DNA of 29,415 bases from TMED27 sp045106175. Its GTDB lineage: Bacteria; Pseudomonadota; Alphaproteobacteria; Micavibrionales; Micavibrionaceae. The stretch is taken from the NCBI GenBank assembly GCA_045106175.1, contig JBGCEF010000070.1, forward strand, positions 1-29,415. Direction: 5' to 3'. Positions 6,375-14,673 of the stretch are shown here, piece after piece; position 1 is the first letter of the stretch, and every line of letters starts with the position of its first letter. Both the position numbers and the translations under genes were made by a program. A model generated the notes under the pieces. The model had not been told where the DNA came from. It did no database searches and was given only the letters and a program-made list of their open reading frames with translations.

Positions 6375-9269
6375 ATGCCAACACGTATTGAAGTTCTAGC
6401 CCACAAAGACGATGGTAGGGCAAAAACACTAGAAAAATCGTTAAAATCAAAAGGAAAAGACGCATCTGTGCGTGTTGTGGATGTTTATACATCCGAACAT
6501 CCCGCTGCATCTGCCCCAAATTACACAAAAACGCTATCCAATCCAGTCACCCAAGAAACCGATTCTCTACCAACTGATTTTGATTGGGCATTGGAAATAG
6601 GGTTTCTACCCGGCGTCACTGACAATATCGGCCACACAGCTTCAGAACTTCTAACGTTAAGCGGCGCAGATAATGATAACGATAAGGATGTTTTTTCCTC
6701 AAGGTTATATCTTATCAAAGGAAGCCTAAACAAATCCGACATCGAAGACGTCGCGCAAGACCTATCAAATTCACTCATTCAACGCGCATCCATCAAAAGC
6801 ATCGATGAATTTAAATCAGATAAAGGAATGGATGTAATTGTTCCGCGTGTCACGCTTAACACCGCTGGCAATAACGCGGCTGATGCCGTTGACCTCAACG
6901 GCCTATCTGATGATGAACTGATGGAAATCAGCCAAAAAGGAATTAAGGGCCGCGGCCCCTTGGGACTGCCATTGGTATACATGAAGGCCATTCAAGAAAA
7001 ATATAATGGACAAACAATCACTGATATTGAGCTTGAAACACTTGCGCAAACATGGTCAGAGCATTGCAAACACACCATCTTTGCGTCACCTATTGATGAC
7101 GTCAAAGACGGTCTCTACAAAGGTTTTATTAAACGCGCCACAAAAGAAATTCGCGCAGCCAAAGGCGATGATGATATTTGTGTATCTGTTTTTTCCGATA
7201 ACGCAGGCGGCATAATCTTCGATGAAAATTATCTCATTACCGATAAAGTCGAAACTCACAACTCCCCATCTGCGCTTGACCCATTCGGCGGTGCAATCAC
7301 TGGGATTGTTGGGGTAAACCGCGATTGCATAGGCTTCGGGCAAGGTGCAAAACCAATCATAAATCGCTATGGCTTCTGCCTCGCCGATCCATGCACATCT
7401 CCCGAATATTACCGCGATAAAGCCTTAACAAACGCAATTCTCCCGCCTGAAACCATTATGAAGGGCGTGATCGACGGCGTAGAAAGCGGTGGAAACCAAT
7501 CAGGAATTCCAACACCACAAGGATTTGTAAGTTTTGATGATCGCTTTGTCGGAAAACCACTCGTATTTGTTGGCACAATCGGCCTCATCCCGCTTATAAT
7601 TAACGGCCAACCAGGCCATGAAAAGAAAGCCAATGCTGGCGATAAAATTGTCGTAGCAGGTGGGCGCGTCGGCCGTGATGGTATTCACGGCGCAACATTT
7701 TCATCCGTGGCGCTCGATGAAGGGTCCCCTGCAACAGCCGTTCAAATTGGCGATCCAATCACTCAAAAGAAAATGTCAGACGCCATCATAAAAGAAATCC
7801 GTGATTTAGGATGGTACAGCGCAATTACCGATAACGGTGCTGGCGGCATGAGCAGTTCAATCGGCGAAATGGCTGAACAATCCGGCGGCTTTCACGTTGA
7901 ACTAGAAAAAGCCCCGCTGAAATACCCCGGTATGGCGCCATGGGAAATCTGGATTAGCGAATCCCAAGAACGCATGACCATGGCAGTCCCCCCCGAAAAT
8001 GTCGAAAAACTAATTACGCTTTTCGAAAAACGCGGCGTTGAAGCAACTGTCGTAGGCACATACACCGATGATGGTATGGCAAAAATCACCCATGACGGTG
8101 AAACAATCATGAACATGGAAATGGATTTCCTCCATGATGGCAATCCGGAAACACCACTCGAGACAACATTCACACGCGGCAAGGAAACAGAACCAACTTT
8201 ACCAGAACCAAGCAATTACGCAGATAGCTTATTAAAGATGATGAGCCGCCTCAATATCTGCTCAAAAGAATTCATATCCACACAATACGACCATAATGTT
8301 CAAGGTAATGCCTGTCTTGGCCCGCTCCAAGGCAAAGGCCGCATCTACGCAGAAACAAGCATCTCTAAACCGGTCTTTAACTCTGAGAAAGGCGTTGTTC
8401 TCTCACAAGGGCTCTTTCCGCGCTATTCCGACATCGACACAGGAGCAATGGCCGCCGCAGGCGTGGATTTAGCCGTTCGTAACGCAGTCGCCGCAGGATG
8501 CCCCATAGACCATCTCGCATTACTTGATAATTTTTGCTGGTGCTCCTCTGATGAACCGGAGCGCTTGGGTCAATTAAAACGCGCAGTCGAAGCGATTTAT
8601 AACATTGCTGTAAAATACCAAACACCATTTGTGTCAGGTAAAGACAGTATGTTCAACGACTTCAAAGGCTTCGATAAAGATGGCCAGCCAGTCAAAATCT
8701 CTGCGCCCCCAACATTGCTTGCCTCATCCATCGGGGTCATTCCCAACGTCAACCGCTCCACCGACCTTGCTCCCAAAGCAATCGGTGATTTGGTGTATGT
8801 ACTTGGCGAAACCAAAGACGAATGCGGCGCATCTGAATATTACGACATGAATAATGTAATAGGACAAAATGTTCCCGAAACAAATGATCATGAAAACTTA
8901 CGACTTTATAAATTATATGGCCGCGCATCACGTGACCGTTTAATTGCATCTGCATACGCCATTAATCACGGCGGCTTAGGCATAGCCTTAGCAAAGAAAG
9001 CCATTGCAGGACAAATGGGTATGGACATAGATTTAAAAACAATTGATCAACGCGCAGACAAAGCACTTTATTCCGAAAGCACAGGCCGTATCCTTGTAAC
9101 AGTCGCGCCTCAGAATAAAGAGAAATTCGAAAAGACTTTCAAAAACTTTGAACACGTACACCATATTGGACATATCAGTAGCACCAATAAATTAAGTATT
9201 CGCAATATATTAGACCTTGAAATTAAAGCATTAGAAGAGGCCTATAAATCACCACTGAGAGATTATTAA
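6375..9269 (+). CDS. purL: Phosphoribosylformylglycinamidine synthase, fused PurS-like and PurL domains
   Basis: This enzyme catalyses step four of purine synthesis: FGAR plus glutamine plus ATP gives FGAM. The product has 964 residues. The first 140 or so form a PurS-like region (MPTRIEVLAHKDDGRAKTLE, then WALEIGFLPGVTDNIGHTA). The PurL core follows, with TWSEHCKHTIFASP near residues 225-239, KVETHNSPSALDPFGGA, GIPTPQGFVSFDDRF, DNGAGGMSSSIGEMAEQSG and PFVSGKDSMFNDF. It lacks the C-terminal glutaminase domain of the 1300-residue E. coli enzyme, which is supplied by the adjacent purQ. Typical alphaproteobacteria instead have separate PurS (about 80), PurQ (about 220) and PurL (about 740). The gene is on the plus strand inside the nuo locus and stops directly before the purQ ATG. 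The ribosome binding site is weak. Confidence 0.95.
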   Translation: MPTRIEVLAHKDDGRAKTLEKSLKSKGKDASVRVVDVYTSEHPAASAPNYTKTLSNPVTQETDSLPTDFDWALEIGFLPGVTDNIGHTASELLTLSGADNDNDKDVFSSRLYLIKGSLNKSDIEDVAQDLSNSLIQRASIKSIDEFKSDKGMDVIVPRVTLNTAGNNAADAVDLNGLSDDELMEISQKGIKGRGPLGLPLVYMKAIQEKYNGQTITDIELETLAQTWSEHCKHTIFASPIDDVKDGLYKGFIKRATKEIRAAKGDDDICVSVFSDNAGGIIFDENYLITDKVETHNSPSALDPFGGAITGIVGVNRDCIGFGQGAKPIINRYGFCLADPCTSPEYYRDKALTNAILPPETIMKGVIDGVESGGNQSGIPTPQGFVSFDDRFVGKPLVFVGTIGLIPLIINGQPGHEKKANAGDKIVVAGGRVGRDGIHGATFSSVALDEGSPATAVQIGDPITQKKMSDAIIKEIRDLGWYSAITDNGAGGMSSSIGEMAEQSGGFHVELEKAPLKYPGMAPWEIWISESQERMTMAVPPENVEKLITLFEKRGVEATVVGTYTDDGMAKITHDGETIMNMEMDFLHDGNPETPLETTFTRGKETEPTLPEPSNYADSLLKMMSRLNICSKEFISTQYDHNVQGNACLGPLQGKGRIYAETSISKPVFNSEKGVVLSQGLFPRYSDIDTGAMAAAGVDLAVRNAVAAGCPIDHLALLDNFCWCSSDEPERLGQLKRAVEAIYNIAVKYQTPFVSGKDSMFNDFKGFDKDGQPVKISAPPTLLASSIGVIPNVNRSTDLAPKAIGDLVYVLGETKDECGASEYYDMNNVIGQNVPETNDHENLRLYKLYGRASRDRLIASAYAINHGGLGIALAKKAIAGQMGMDIDLKTIDQRADKALYSESTGRILVTVAPQNKEKFEKTFKNFEHVHHIGHISSTNKLSIRNILDLEIKALEEAYKSPLRDY

Positions 9270-10091
9270 ATGACAGCTAAAGCCCTCATACTTGCCGGAT
9301 ATGGTTTAAATTGCGAAGAAGAAACCGCATTTGCGTTTAACTATAATGGTCTCAATGCTCAAATTATTCATATCAATGACCTTATTGAGAATAAGCAAGA
9401 GCTCGAAACCGCTCAAATCCTTGCCATTCCTGGTGGGTTTTCCTATGGCGATGATACAGGCGCAGGAAACGCCTACGCACAAAAATTAAAGCTATCTCTT
9501 ATGGAGGAGCTTAAATCCTTTGTAGAACGCGACACCCTTACAATCGGCATTTGTAATGGCTGTCAGATTCTAACAAACCTTGGCCTTACACCAACTAAAG
9601 ACACTAATTATGGTGAACGTATAACAGCCGTAACATATAACGAAAAAGCAAGATATCAATGCCGCTGGATTGATGTAAAAATCACAAATAACTCTCCATG
9701 GTTACAAGGCGTAGACACCATGCATATTCCTGTTGCTCATGGTGAAGGTCGATTTATGATGGAAGATGAAACCCTTCAATCTATAAAAGATAATAATCAA
9801 ATCGCGGCAATCTATACAAAAGACGGTGAAACTGCGAATGGCGAATTCCCTTACAATCCAAACGGCTCCGTCGCTGATATTGCCGCCCTAACCGACCCAT
9901 CGGGCCGTGTGCTCGCCATGATGCCACACCCCGAACGCGGCATGCTAACAACACAACGCGATGATTACATGCAAATCAAAGATGCCGCACACCGCAACGG
10001 GTCAACTAGTTCAGAAACTGCAGACGGTATGACTTTATTCTCTAACGCTGCTATGTATTTTGAAGTTAAACTCCAAAAACAATACGTTTAA
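9270..10091 (+). CDS. purQ: Phosphoribosylformylglycinamidine synthase glutaminase subunit
   Basis: This is the class I glutamine amidotransferase that supplies ammonia to PurL. The product has 273 residues, longer than the roughly 220-residue PurQ of the three-subunit system and closer to the C-terminal glutaminase domain of large PurL. The catalytic triad is visible: nucleophile C98 in GICNGCQ, then H220 and E222 in PHPERG. Other family blocks are IPGGFSYGDDTGAG and VAHGEGRF. The ATG follows the purL stop with no gap, so the pair is cotranslated and should form one enzyme. The extended insert around residues 230-255 (AHRNGSTSSETADG) is variable in the family. Confidence 0.95.
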   Translation: MTAKALILAGYGLNCEEETAFAFNYNGLNAQIIHINDLIENKQELETAQILAIPGGFSYGDDTGAGNAYAQKLKLSLMEELKSFVERDTLTIGICNGCQILTNLGLTPTKDTNYGERITAVTYNEKARYQCRWIDVKITNNSPWLQGVDTMHIPVAHGEGRFMMEDETLQSIKDNNQIAAIYTKDGETANGEFPYNPNGSVADIAALTDPSGRVLAMMPHPERGMLTTQRDDYMQIKDAAHRNGSTSSETADGMTLFSNAAMYFEVKLQKQYV

Positions 10092-10096
10092 GCATT

Positions 10097-10681
10097 ATGT
10101 TTATACAACTCCTTCCAGAAAAAACTGAGCACTCAAAAGGAGTTTTACCCACACACTTCAGACATCTAACCGAAAAAATTTGCATTCTTTTTTTGGTCAT
10201 ACATTTCTTATTTATTTTTATTTTTTATTTTACAGATATAAAAATATTAAGCCTTGCTAATTTATGTTCAGTATTTACCTATTACGTAGCGTTATGGCTG
10301 TTACGAAAAAATTACATAAACCTCGCTTTTTTCGTAATCTCCATAGAAGTCATTATACATGCATATTTTTGCTCACAATTTCTTGGTGATGCCGGCTTTA
10401 CGGATGCACTCTTATTTCTCCCTGTCTTATTTTTTGTTCATCCATTTGCATCAATCAGAATAAAAATTTCATATGCTTTAACAATCATCCTGATATATAT
10501 TACCATAAGGTATAACGATCATTTTCACACCCCCTTATATGACCTGCAAAACAACTTATTAGATATCTTTGCCGTAGGGACATCCGTTCTAATTATTGTG
10601 ATAGATTCTTACATTGCTTACTACGCCTATAAAATAATCCAAAATCAAAATGATGTTATAATTCAAAAACAAAAACTTTAA
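10097..10681 (+). CDS. Six-helix membrane protein resembling a sensor input domain without an output domain
   Basis: The product has 194 residues. Six hydrophobic helices are predicted by eye at about 28-47, 50-69, 73-92, 103-118, 123-138 and 154-178, after a short soluble N-terminus. It ends in a polar, glutamine-rich helix (IIQNQNDVIIQKQKL) of the kind that links membrane sensor domains to a kinase, cyclase or GGDEF module, but the reading frame stops there and no such module follows in any frame. I cannot assign a family. It starts 5 nt after the purQ stop, so it is probably cotranscribed with purLQ. The coding is more AT-rich than the neighbouring pur and nuo genes. It could be a truncated remnant or a genuine small membrane protein. 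Confidence 0.65.
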   Translation: MFIQLLPEKTEHSKGVLPTHFRHLTEKICILFLVIHFLFIFIFYFTDIKILSLANLCSVFTYYVALWLLRKNYINLAFFVISIEVIIHAYFCSQFLGDAGFTDALLFLPVLFFVHPFASIRIKISYALTIILIYITIRYNDHFHTPLYDLQNNLLDIFAVGTSVLIIVIDSYIAYYAYKIIQNQNDVIIQKQKL

Positions 10682-10689
10682 AGAATTGC

Positions 10690-10722
10690 ACTTATTGCCA
10701 TAATATGTATATTGCAATAAGT
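10690..10722 (+). repeat. Inverted repeat spanning the start region of the 142-residue gene
   Basis: The arms ACTTATTGC (10690-10698) and GCAATAAGT (10714-10722) are perfect reverse complements of 9 bp, with a 15-nt AT-rich loop. The repeat lies between the membrane protein stop and the second ATG (10723) of the next gene, and contains that gene's first ATG (10705). In RNA it could limit translation or act as a weak terminator, but there is no T-run after it. Confidence 0.45.
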
Positions 10723-11133
10723 ATGTCTAATGAAACACCTCTAAAAAGAATAACAAACGACTTAAGTGCTATGACATTTGCACCAAGCGTTCATGCATTT
10801 CGAATTCCGAAAAAAGAAGAAATCATGCACCTTTTAAAGAAAGAGCCATACAATCAAGAAACCGCAATTCTAGCGCTCATTTTAGCGAGTCAATTAGCCG
10901 CAATGAAACTAGATACAACAAGCTACTTAGCTCCTGAAGACATAAGAAAGGCATTAGCATTAAAAAGCGTAGATACCTTATCTACCGCATTTGGATTAGC
11001 TGATCATTTTGGATTAGAAAAACAGATAAGACATCATAGAAAAATGGCGCTTACAATTATGGATGTATGCCAAATAGATTTACCGATTGAACACCCGCTG
11101 GCCTCTGACCTGCCGGGCATGCAAATCATTTAA
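10705..11133 (+). CDS. Hypothetical helical protein, 142 residues
   Basis: I do not recognise a family. The protein is cytoplasmic by appearance (no signal peptide or membrane helix), leucine- and alanine-rich and mostly helical, with segments such as ETAILALILASQLAAMKLD (about 52-70) and a His/Lys stretch KQIRHHRKMALT near 110. The ATG at 10723 (MSNETPLKRI) is a plausible alternative start that would give 136 residues. Neither start has a clear ribosome binding site. Its stop overlaps the convergent nuoF stop: both TAA codons share the tetranucleotide TTAA at 11130-11133, leaving no room for a terminator between them. It lies 23 nt after the membrane protein gene and probably belongs to the purLQ transcript. 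Confidence 0.7.
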   Translation: MYIAISMSNETPLKRITNDLSAMTFAPSVHAFRIPKKEEIMHLLKKEPYNQETAILALILASQLAAMKLDTTSYLAPEDIRKALALKSVDTLSTAFGLADHFGLEKQIRHHRKMALTIMDVCQIDLPIEHPLASDLPGMQII

Positions 11134-12419
11134 GCCGCCGCAACCGCTTTCTTACGATAATCTAAAATACGTTCTTCCATTTCATCACGGAAATGTTTGA
11201 TCAACCCTTGAACCGGCCACGCTGCGGCATCACCAAGCGCGCAGATTGTGTGCCCTTCAATCTCTTTGGTAACCTCATACAACTGATCAATCTCTTCAAT
11301 CGTTGCATTCCCTTGAACCATGCGCATCATAACACGCCACAACCAGCCAGTACCCTCACGACAAGGTGTGCATTGACCACAACTTTCATGCATGTAAAAG
11401 AGCGATAAGCGCGCAATCGCATAGATAACATCTGTCGATTGGTCCATCACAATCACACCCGCAGTCCCAAGCCCGGTTCCAACCTCGCGCAAACTATCAA
11501 AATCCATATTGATTGTATCACATACAGATTTAGGCATCATCGGCGTCGAAGAACCACCGGGAATAACCGCTTTAAGATTGTCCCATCCACCGCGAACACC
11601 TCCACAATGCTTCTCAATCAAATCACGTAAGGGAATTCCCATTTCCTCTTCAACATTACAAGGCTGATTAACATGTCCAGATATACAAAACAGCTTTGTT
11701 CCTGCATTCTTCTCATTTAATCCAAGCTCAGAGAACCAAGAACTACCACGACGCAATATCGTCGGAGCAACAGCAATAGTCTCAACATTATTCACTGTCG
11801 TTGGACAAGAATACAATCCCGCCATTGCAGGGAACGGCGGCTTATTTCGGGGTTGCCCCTTCTTCCCTTCAATCGATTCGATCAAGGCCGTCTCTTCACC
11901 GCAAATATAAGCCCCTGCACCGCGATGCATATATATATCAAAATCCCAACCAGACCCAGCAGCATTTTTACCAAGCAAGCCCTTTTCATAGGCTTCATCA
12001 ATCGCTTTCCACATTGATGAATTTTCGTTGTAATACTCACCACGCACATAAATATAAGCAGCATTTGCACCCATCGCAAAACCTGCAATCAAACATCCTT
12101 CGAGCAACTTATGAGGCTCATGACGCAAAATATCGCGATCTTTACATGTCCCAGGCTCTGATTCATCGGCATTCACAACTAAATAATGCGGACGACCGTC
12201 GCTCTCTTTGGGCATAAACGACCATTTCATCCCAGTCGGAAAACCTGCACCACCACGACCACGAAGGCCTGATGCCTTCATCTCATCAATAATCCAATCG
12301 CGACCCTTCTTAATGATCGCCTTTGTATTATCCCAATCACCACGGGTCATAGCCGATTTAACATCGGCGCCTTCCCAACCATAAATGTTAGTAAATATGC
12401 GGTCTTCATCACGTAACAT
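11130..12419 (-). CDS. nuoF: NADH-quinone oxidoreductase subunit F (NADH/FMN-binding)
   Basis: This is the NADH-oxidising subunit of complex I, carrying FMN and the N3 4Fe-4S cluster. The product has 429 residues, the expected size. The glycine-rich NADH and FMN segment GLRGRGGAGFPTGMKW lies near residues 52-67, YICGEETALIESIEG near 175-189, and the cluster ligands C347, C350 and C353 in SCGQCTPCREGTG, with a fourth cysteine in GHTICALGD. The ATG overlaps the nuoE stop by one nucleotide (TGATG). NuoG normally follows directly; here the next gene is on the opposite strand and converges, so the first nuo unit ends here. Confidence 0.97.
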   Translation of the reverse strand: MLRDEDRIFTNIYGWEGADVKSAMTRGDWDNTKAIIKKGRDWIIDEMKASGLRGRGGAGFPTGMKWSFMPKESDGRPHYLVVNADESEPGTCKDRDILRHEPHKLLEGCLIAGFAMGANAAYIYVRGEYYNENSSMWKAIDEAYEKGLLGKNAAGSGWDFDIYMHRGAGAYICGEETALIESIEGKKGQPRNKPPFPAMAGLYSCPTTVNNVETIAVAPTILRRGSSWFSELGLNEKNAGTKLFCISGHVNQPCNVEEEMGIPLRDLIEKHCGGVRGGWDNLKAVIPGGSSTPMMPKSVCDTINMDFDSLREVGTGLGTAGVIVMDQSTDVIYAIARLSLFYMHESCGQCTPCREGTGWLWRVMMRMVQGNATIEEIDQLYEVTKEIEGHTICALGDAAAWPVQGLIKHFRDEMEERILDYRKKAVAAA

Positions 12420-13078
12420 CAGGCAACTCCCGTCTTCTTTGCAAGCTCTTGCAAAGTTGTAGGACCAGAAAGAGCCATAGAAGCCTTACGCCCCTTTTGA
12501 GAACCTATCTTTGGTTTCATATCCTGCGAGAGATAATCAATAATTTCGCTCATTGTCTCCGCTGTCAGGTCCTCATAGTAATCGTCATTAACCTGAACCA
12601 TCGGCGCATTCACACACGCCCCTAGGCATTCAACTTCCATCAGTGTAAATTTACCATCCTCGGTTGTCTCAAGCATCCCTACACCAAGCTTATCTTTACA
12701 AACCTTAGTAATATCATCCGACCCACATAACCAACATGGCGATGTTCCACACACCTGAATAAGATACTTACCAACGGGCGCCATGTTGTACATCGAATAA
12801 AAGGATGCAACTTCATATACTTTTATCGGATGCATACCTAAAATCTCAGCAATATGATCCATCGCCGCACGCGGAATCCAGCCACCGTAACACGGGTCAG
12901 CCTTTGCGCCCTCTACTGCTACCTGACGCTGTGCCAGATCAAGCAAAGGCATCACCGCCGATTGCTGTCGCCCTTTTGGATAACGAGAGATAAGCTCCTT
13001 TACCGCCTTTTTATTCGGCTTAGAAAACTCAAAGCTTTCTGGCTGATAATCCGCATCAATATCAAATTCTTTTTTCAT
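12419..13078 (-). CDS. nuoE: NADH-quinone oxidoreductase subunit E
   Basis: This is a thioredoxin-fold subunit with the N1a 2Fe-2S cluster, partner of NuoF in the NADH module. The product has 219 residues. Cluster ligands are C110 and C115 (VCGTSPCWLCG) and C151 and C155 (ECLGACVNAP). The family's usual CWLRG reads CWLCG here, giving an extra cysteine at 118. The start is directly next to the nuoD stop, and the stop overlaps the nuoF start. The C-terminal tail beyond residue 185 is basic and longer than in E. coli NuoE, as in other alphaproteobacteria. Confidence 0.96.
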   Translation of the reverse strand: MKKEFDIDADYQPESFEFSKPNKKAVKELISRYPKGRQQSAVMPLLDLAQRQVAVEGAKADPCYGGWIPRAAMDHIAEILGMHPIKVYEVASFYSMYNMAPVGKYLIQVCGTSPCWLCGSDDITKVCKDKLGVGMLETTEDGKFTLMEVECLGACVNAPMVQVNDDYYEDLTAETMSEIIDYLSQDMKPKIGSQKGRKASMALSGPTTLQELAKKTGVA

Positions 13079-14287
13079 CTATCTATCAATTTCTCCAAAA
13101 ACAATATCAAGCGATCCAATAATCGAAACCGCATCCGCTAATTGATGCCCCTTACTCATAAAATCAAATGCCGCCAAATGCGCAAAACCTGGGGCACGAA
13201 TGTGACAGCGATACGGCTTATTTGTGCCATCCGCAACCAGATAAACGCCAAACTCACCCTTCGGCGCTTCTACAGCTGTATAAGTCTCACCCGCAGGAAC
13301 GCGATATCCTTCAGTATATAATTTAAAATGATGAATCATCGCTTCCATAGAGCTCTTCATCTCTGCACGTGGTGGTGGCGTAATCTTGTAATCATTCACC
13401 TTGCAAGGGCCATCGGGCATATTTTCAATCGCCTGACGCATAATCTTTATGCTTTCATACATCTCCGCCATACGAACAAGGTAGCGCGCATAACAGTCAC
13501 CAGTCGTCCCCGTAGGAATATCAAAATCAAATTCCTCGTATGAATCATAAGGCTGACTCTTACGCAAATCCCAAGCCACACCGGAACCACGTAACATAGG
13601 ACCGCTAAAGCCCCAATCAAAGGCATCTTCTTTACTAACTGTACCAATATCAACAGTGCGCTGTTTAAAGATACGGTTATTCGTCAAAAGCCCCTCAAGG
13701 TCCTCAAGGAATTTCGGAAGTTCATCGCACCATTCTAAAATATCATCCATTAAACCCGCAGGCATATCGGAAGCCACACCGCCCGGACGGAAATAATTAG
13801 CATGAAGGCGCGCACCACAAACACGCTCATAAAACTCCATGCCCTTTTCACGCTCTTCAAATCCCCAAAGGGCCGGCGTAATCGCACCCACATCAAGCGC
13901 AAATGTCGTTATATTCAAAATATGACTTAACACACGCCCAAGCTCGCAAAACAAAACACGAATATATTGCGCGCGTTTTGGCGGAGTAACACCAAGCAAC
14001 TTTTCTGTCGCTAAAGCAAACGCATGCTCCTGATTCATAGGTGCTACATAATCGAGTCTATCGAAATAAGGCACGGCCTGCGTATATGTTTTATATTCAA
14101 TAAGCTTTTCAGTCCCGCGATGAAGTAATCCAATATGCGGGTCCGCACGCTCAACAACCTCGCCCTCCATCTCCAAAACAAGACGAAGCACCCCATGCGC
14201 CGCAGGGTGTTGAGGCCCAAAGTTCATTGTAAAAGGCTTAATCTGAGTTTCCTCAGAAATTTCCACTGTTTGCTTTTCTAAACTCAT
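13079..14287 (-). CDS. nuoD: NADH-quinone oxidoreductase subunit D
   Basis: This is the 49-kDa subunit that, with NuoB, forms the quinone-binding site of complex I. The product has 402 residues and is a stand-alone NuoD rather than the NuoCD fusion of enterobacteria. The signatures are MNFGPQHPAAHGVLRLVLE (about 21-39), HIGLLHRGTEKL, and the C-terminal end SLDIVFGEIDR with its conserved aspartate-arginine. The start codon overlaps the stop of the 114-residue membrane protein gene by 4 nt (ATGA), so nuoD is translationally coupled to that small gene rather than to nuoC. Confidence 0.97.
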   Translation of the reverse strand: MSLEKQTVEISEETQIKPFTMNFGPQHPAAHGVLRLVLEMEGEVVERADPHIGLLHRGTEKLIEYKTYTQAVPYFDRLDYVAPMNQEHAFALATEKLLGVTPPKRAQYIRVLFCELGRVLSHILNITTFALDVGAITPALWGFEEREKGMEFYERVCGARLHANYFRPGGVASDMPAGLMDDILEWCDELPKFLEDLEGLLTNNRIFKQRTVDIGTVSKEDAFDWGFSGPMLRGSGVAWDLRKSQPYDSYEEFDFDIPTGTTGDCYARYLVRMAEMYESIKIMRQAIENMPDGPCKVNDYKITPPPRAEMKSSMEAMIHHFKLYTEGYRVPAGETYTAVEAPKGEFGVYLVADGTNKPYRCHIRAPGFAHLAAFDFMSKGHQLADAVSIIGSLDIVFGEIDR

Positions 14288-14628
14288 TCAGCTCTCGCCT
14301 TTACTAACTTTATAACCGAAGCGACATATGCCGCCATAAACATAAGAACAATTACAGGAAGAAATATAAACCCTCCAAGTAATAAAATTAAGAATAAGAT
14401 CCCCGGATTTTGACTTCCGCCTCCCTGACAAAAATCGTGCATGCTATCGAAATAAGAGCAAGAAACGCCGAGCCATATCAAAAACACAATCGTTACTATC
14501 CATAAAATGATTGTGACTTTATTAAGTAAACCAATAGATCCTTTTTTCTTCCAAAGCGCATAATTGCACCACAAATAACCGCCTACAAAGACAAATAAAA
14601 CAAACAATGCCGCGTAATCAATTTCCAC
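14284..14628 (-). CDS. Small membrane protein of unknown function, between nuoC and nuoD
   Basis: The product has 114 residues with three hydrophobic helices at about 5-26, 36-56 and 75-103. A short loop with two cysteines separates the second and third helices (SCSYFDSMHDFCQGGG), and the end is basic (KLVKARAE). The start is GTG at 14626-14628, supported by an AAGGG ribosome binding site at 14636-14640 with 7-nt spacing. It begins 45 nt after the nuoC stop and overlaps nuoD by 4 nt. I do not recognise a family. Non-subunit reading frames between nuo genes are known in alphaproteobacteria (for example the URFs of the Paracoccus nqo operon), but I cannot equate this one with any of them. Confidence 0.75.
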   Translation of the reverse strand: MEIDYAALFVLFVFVGGYLWCNYALWKKKGSIGLLNKVTIILWIVTIVFLIWLGVSCSYFDSMHDFCQGGGSQNPGILFLILLLGGFIFLPVIVLMFMAAYVASVIKLVKARAE

Positions 14629-14673
14629 CTAAATACCCTTTTACAAAGACAATCCAGCACCCTTTTCGTACAA

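Noticed and set aside
6283..11133. Transposon or phage origin of the purine cassette
   Set aside because: No transposase, integrase, terminal inverted repeat or target duplication was seen at either border; the cause of the insertion stays open.
11801..12217. 138-codon frame on the plus strand
   Set aside because: It is antisense to nuoF, has low-complexity composition rich in Gln, His and Arg, and nuoF is unmistakable.
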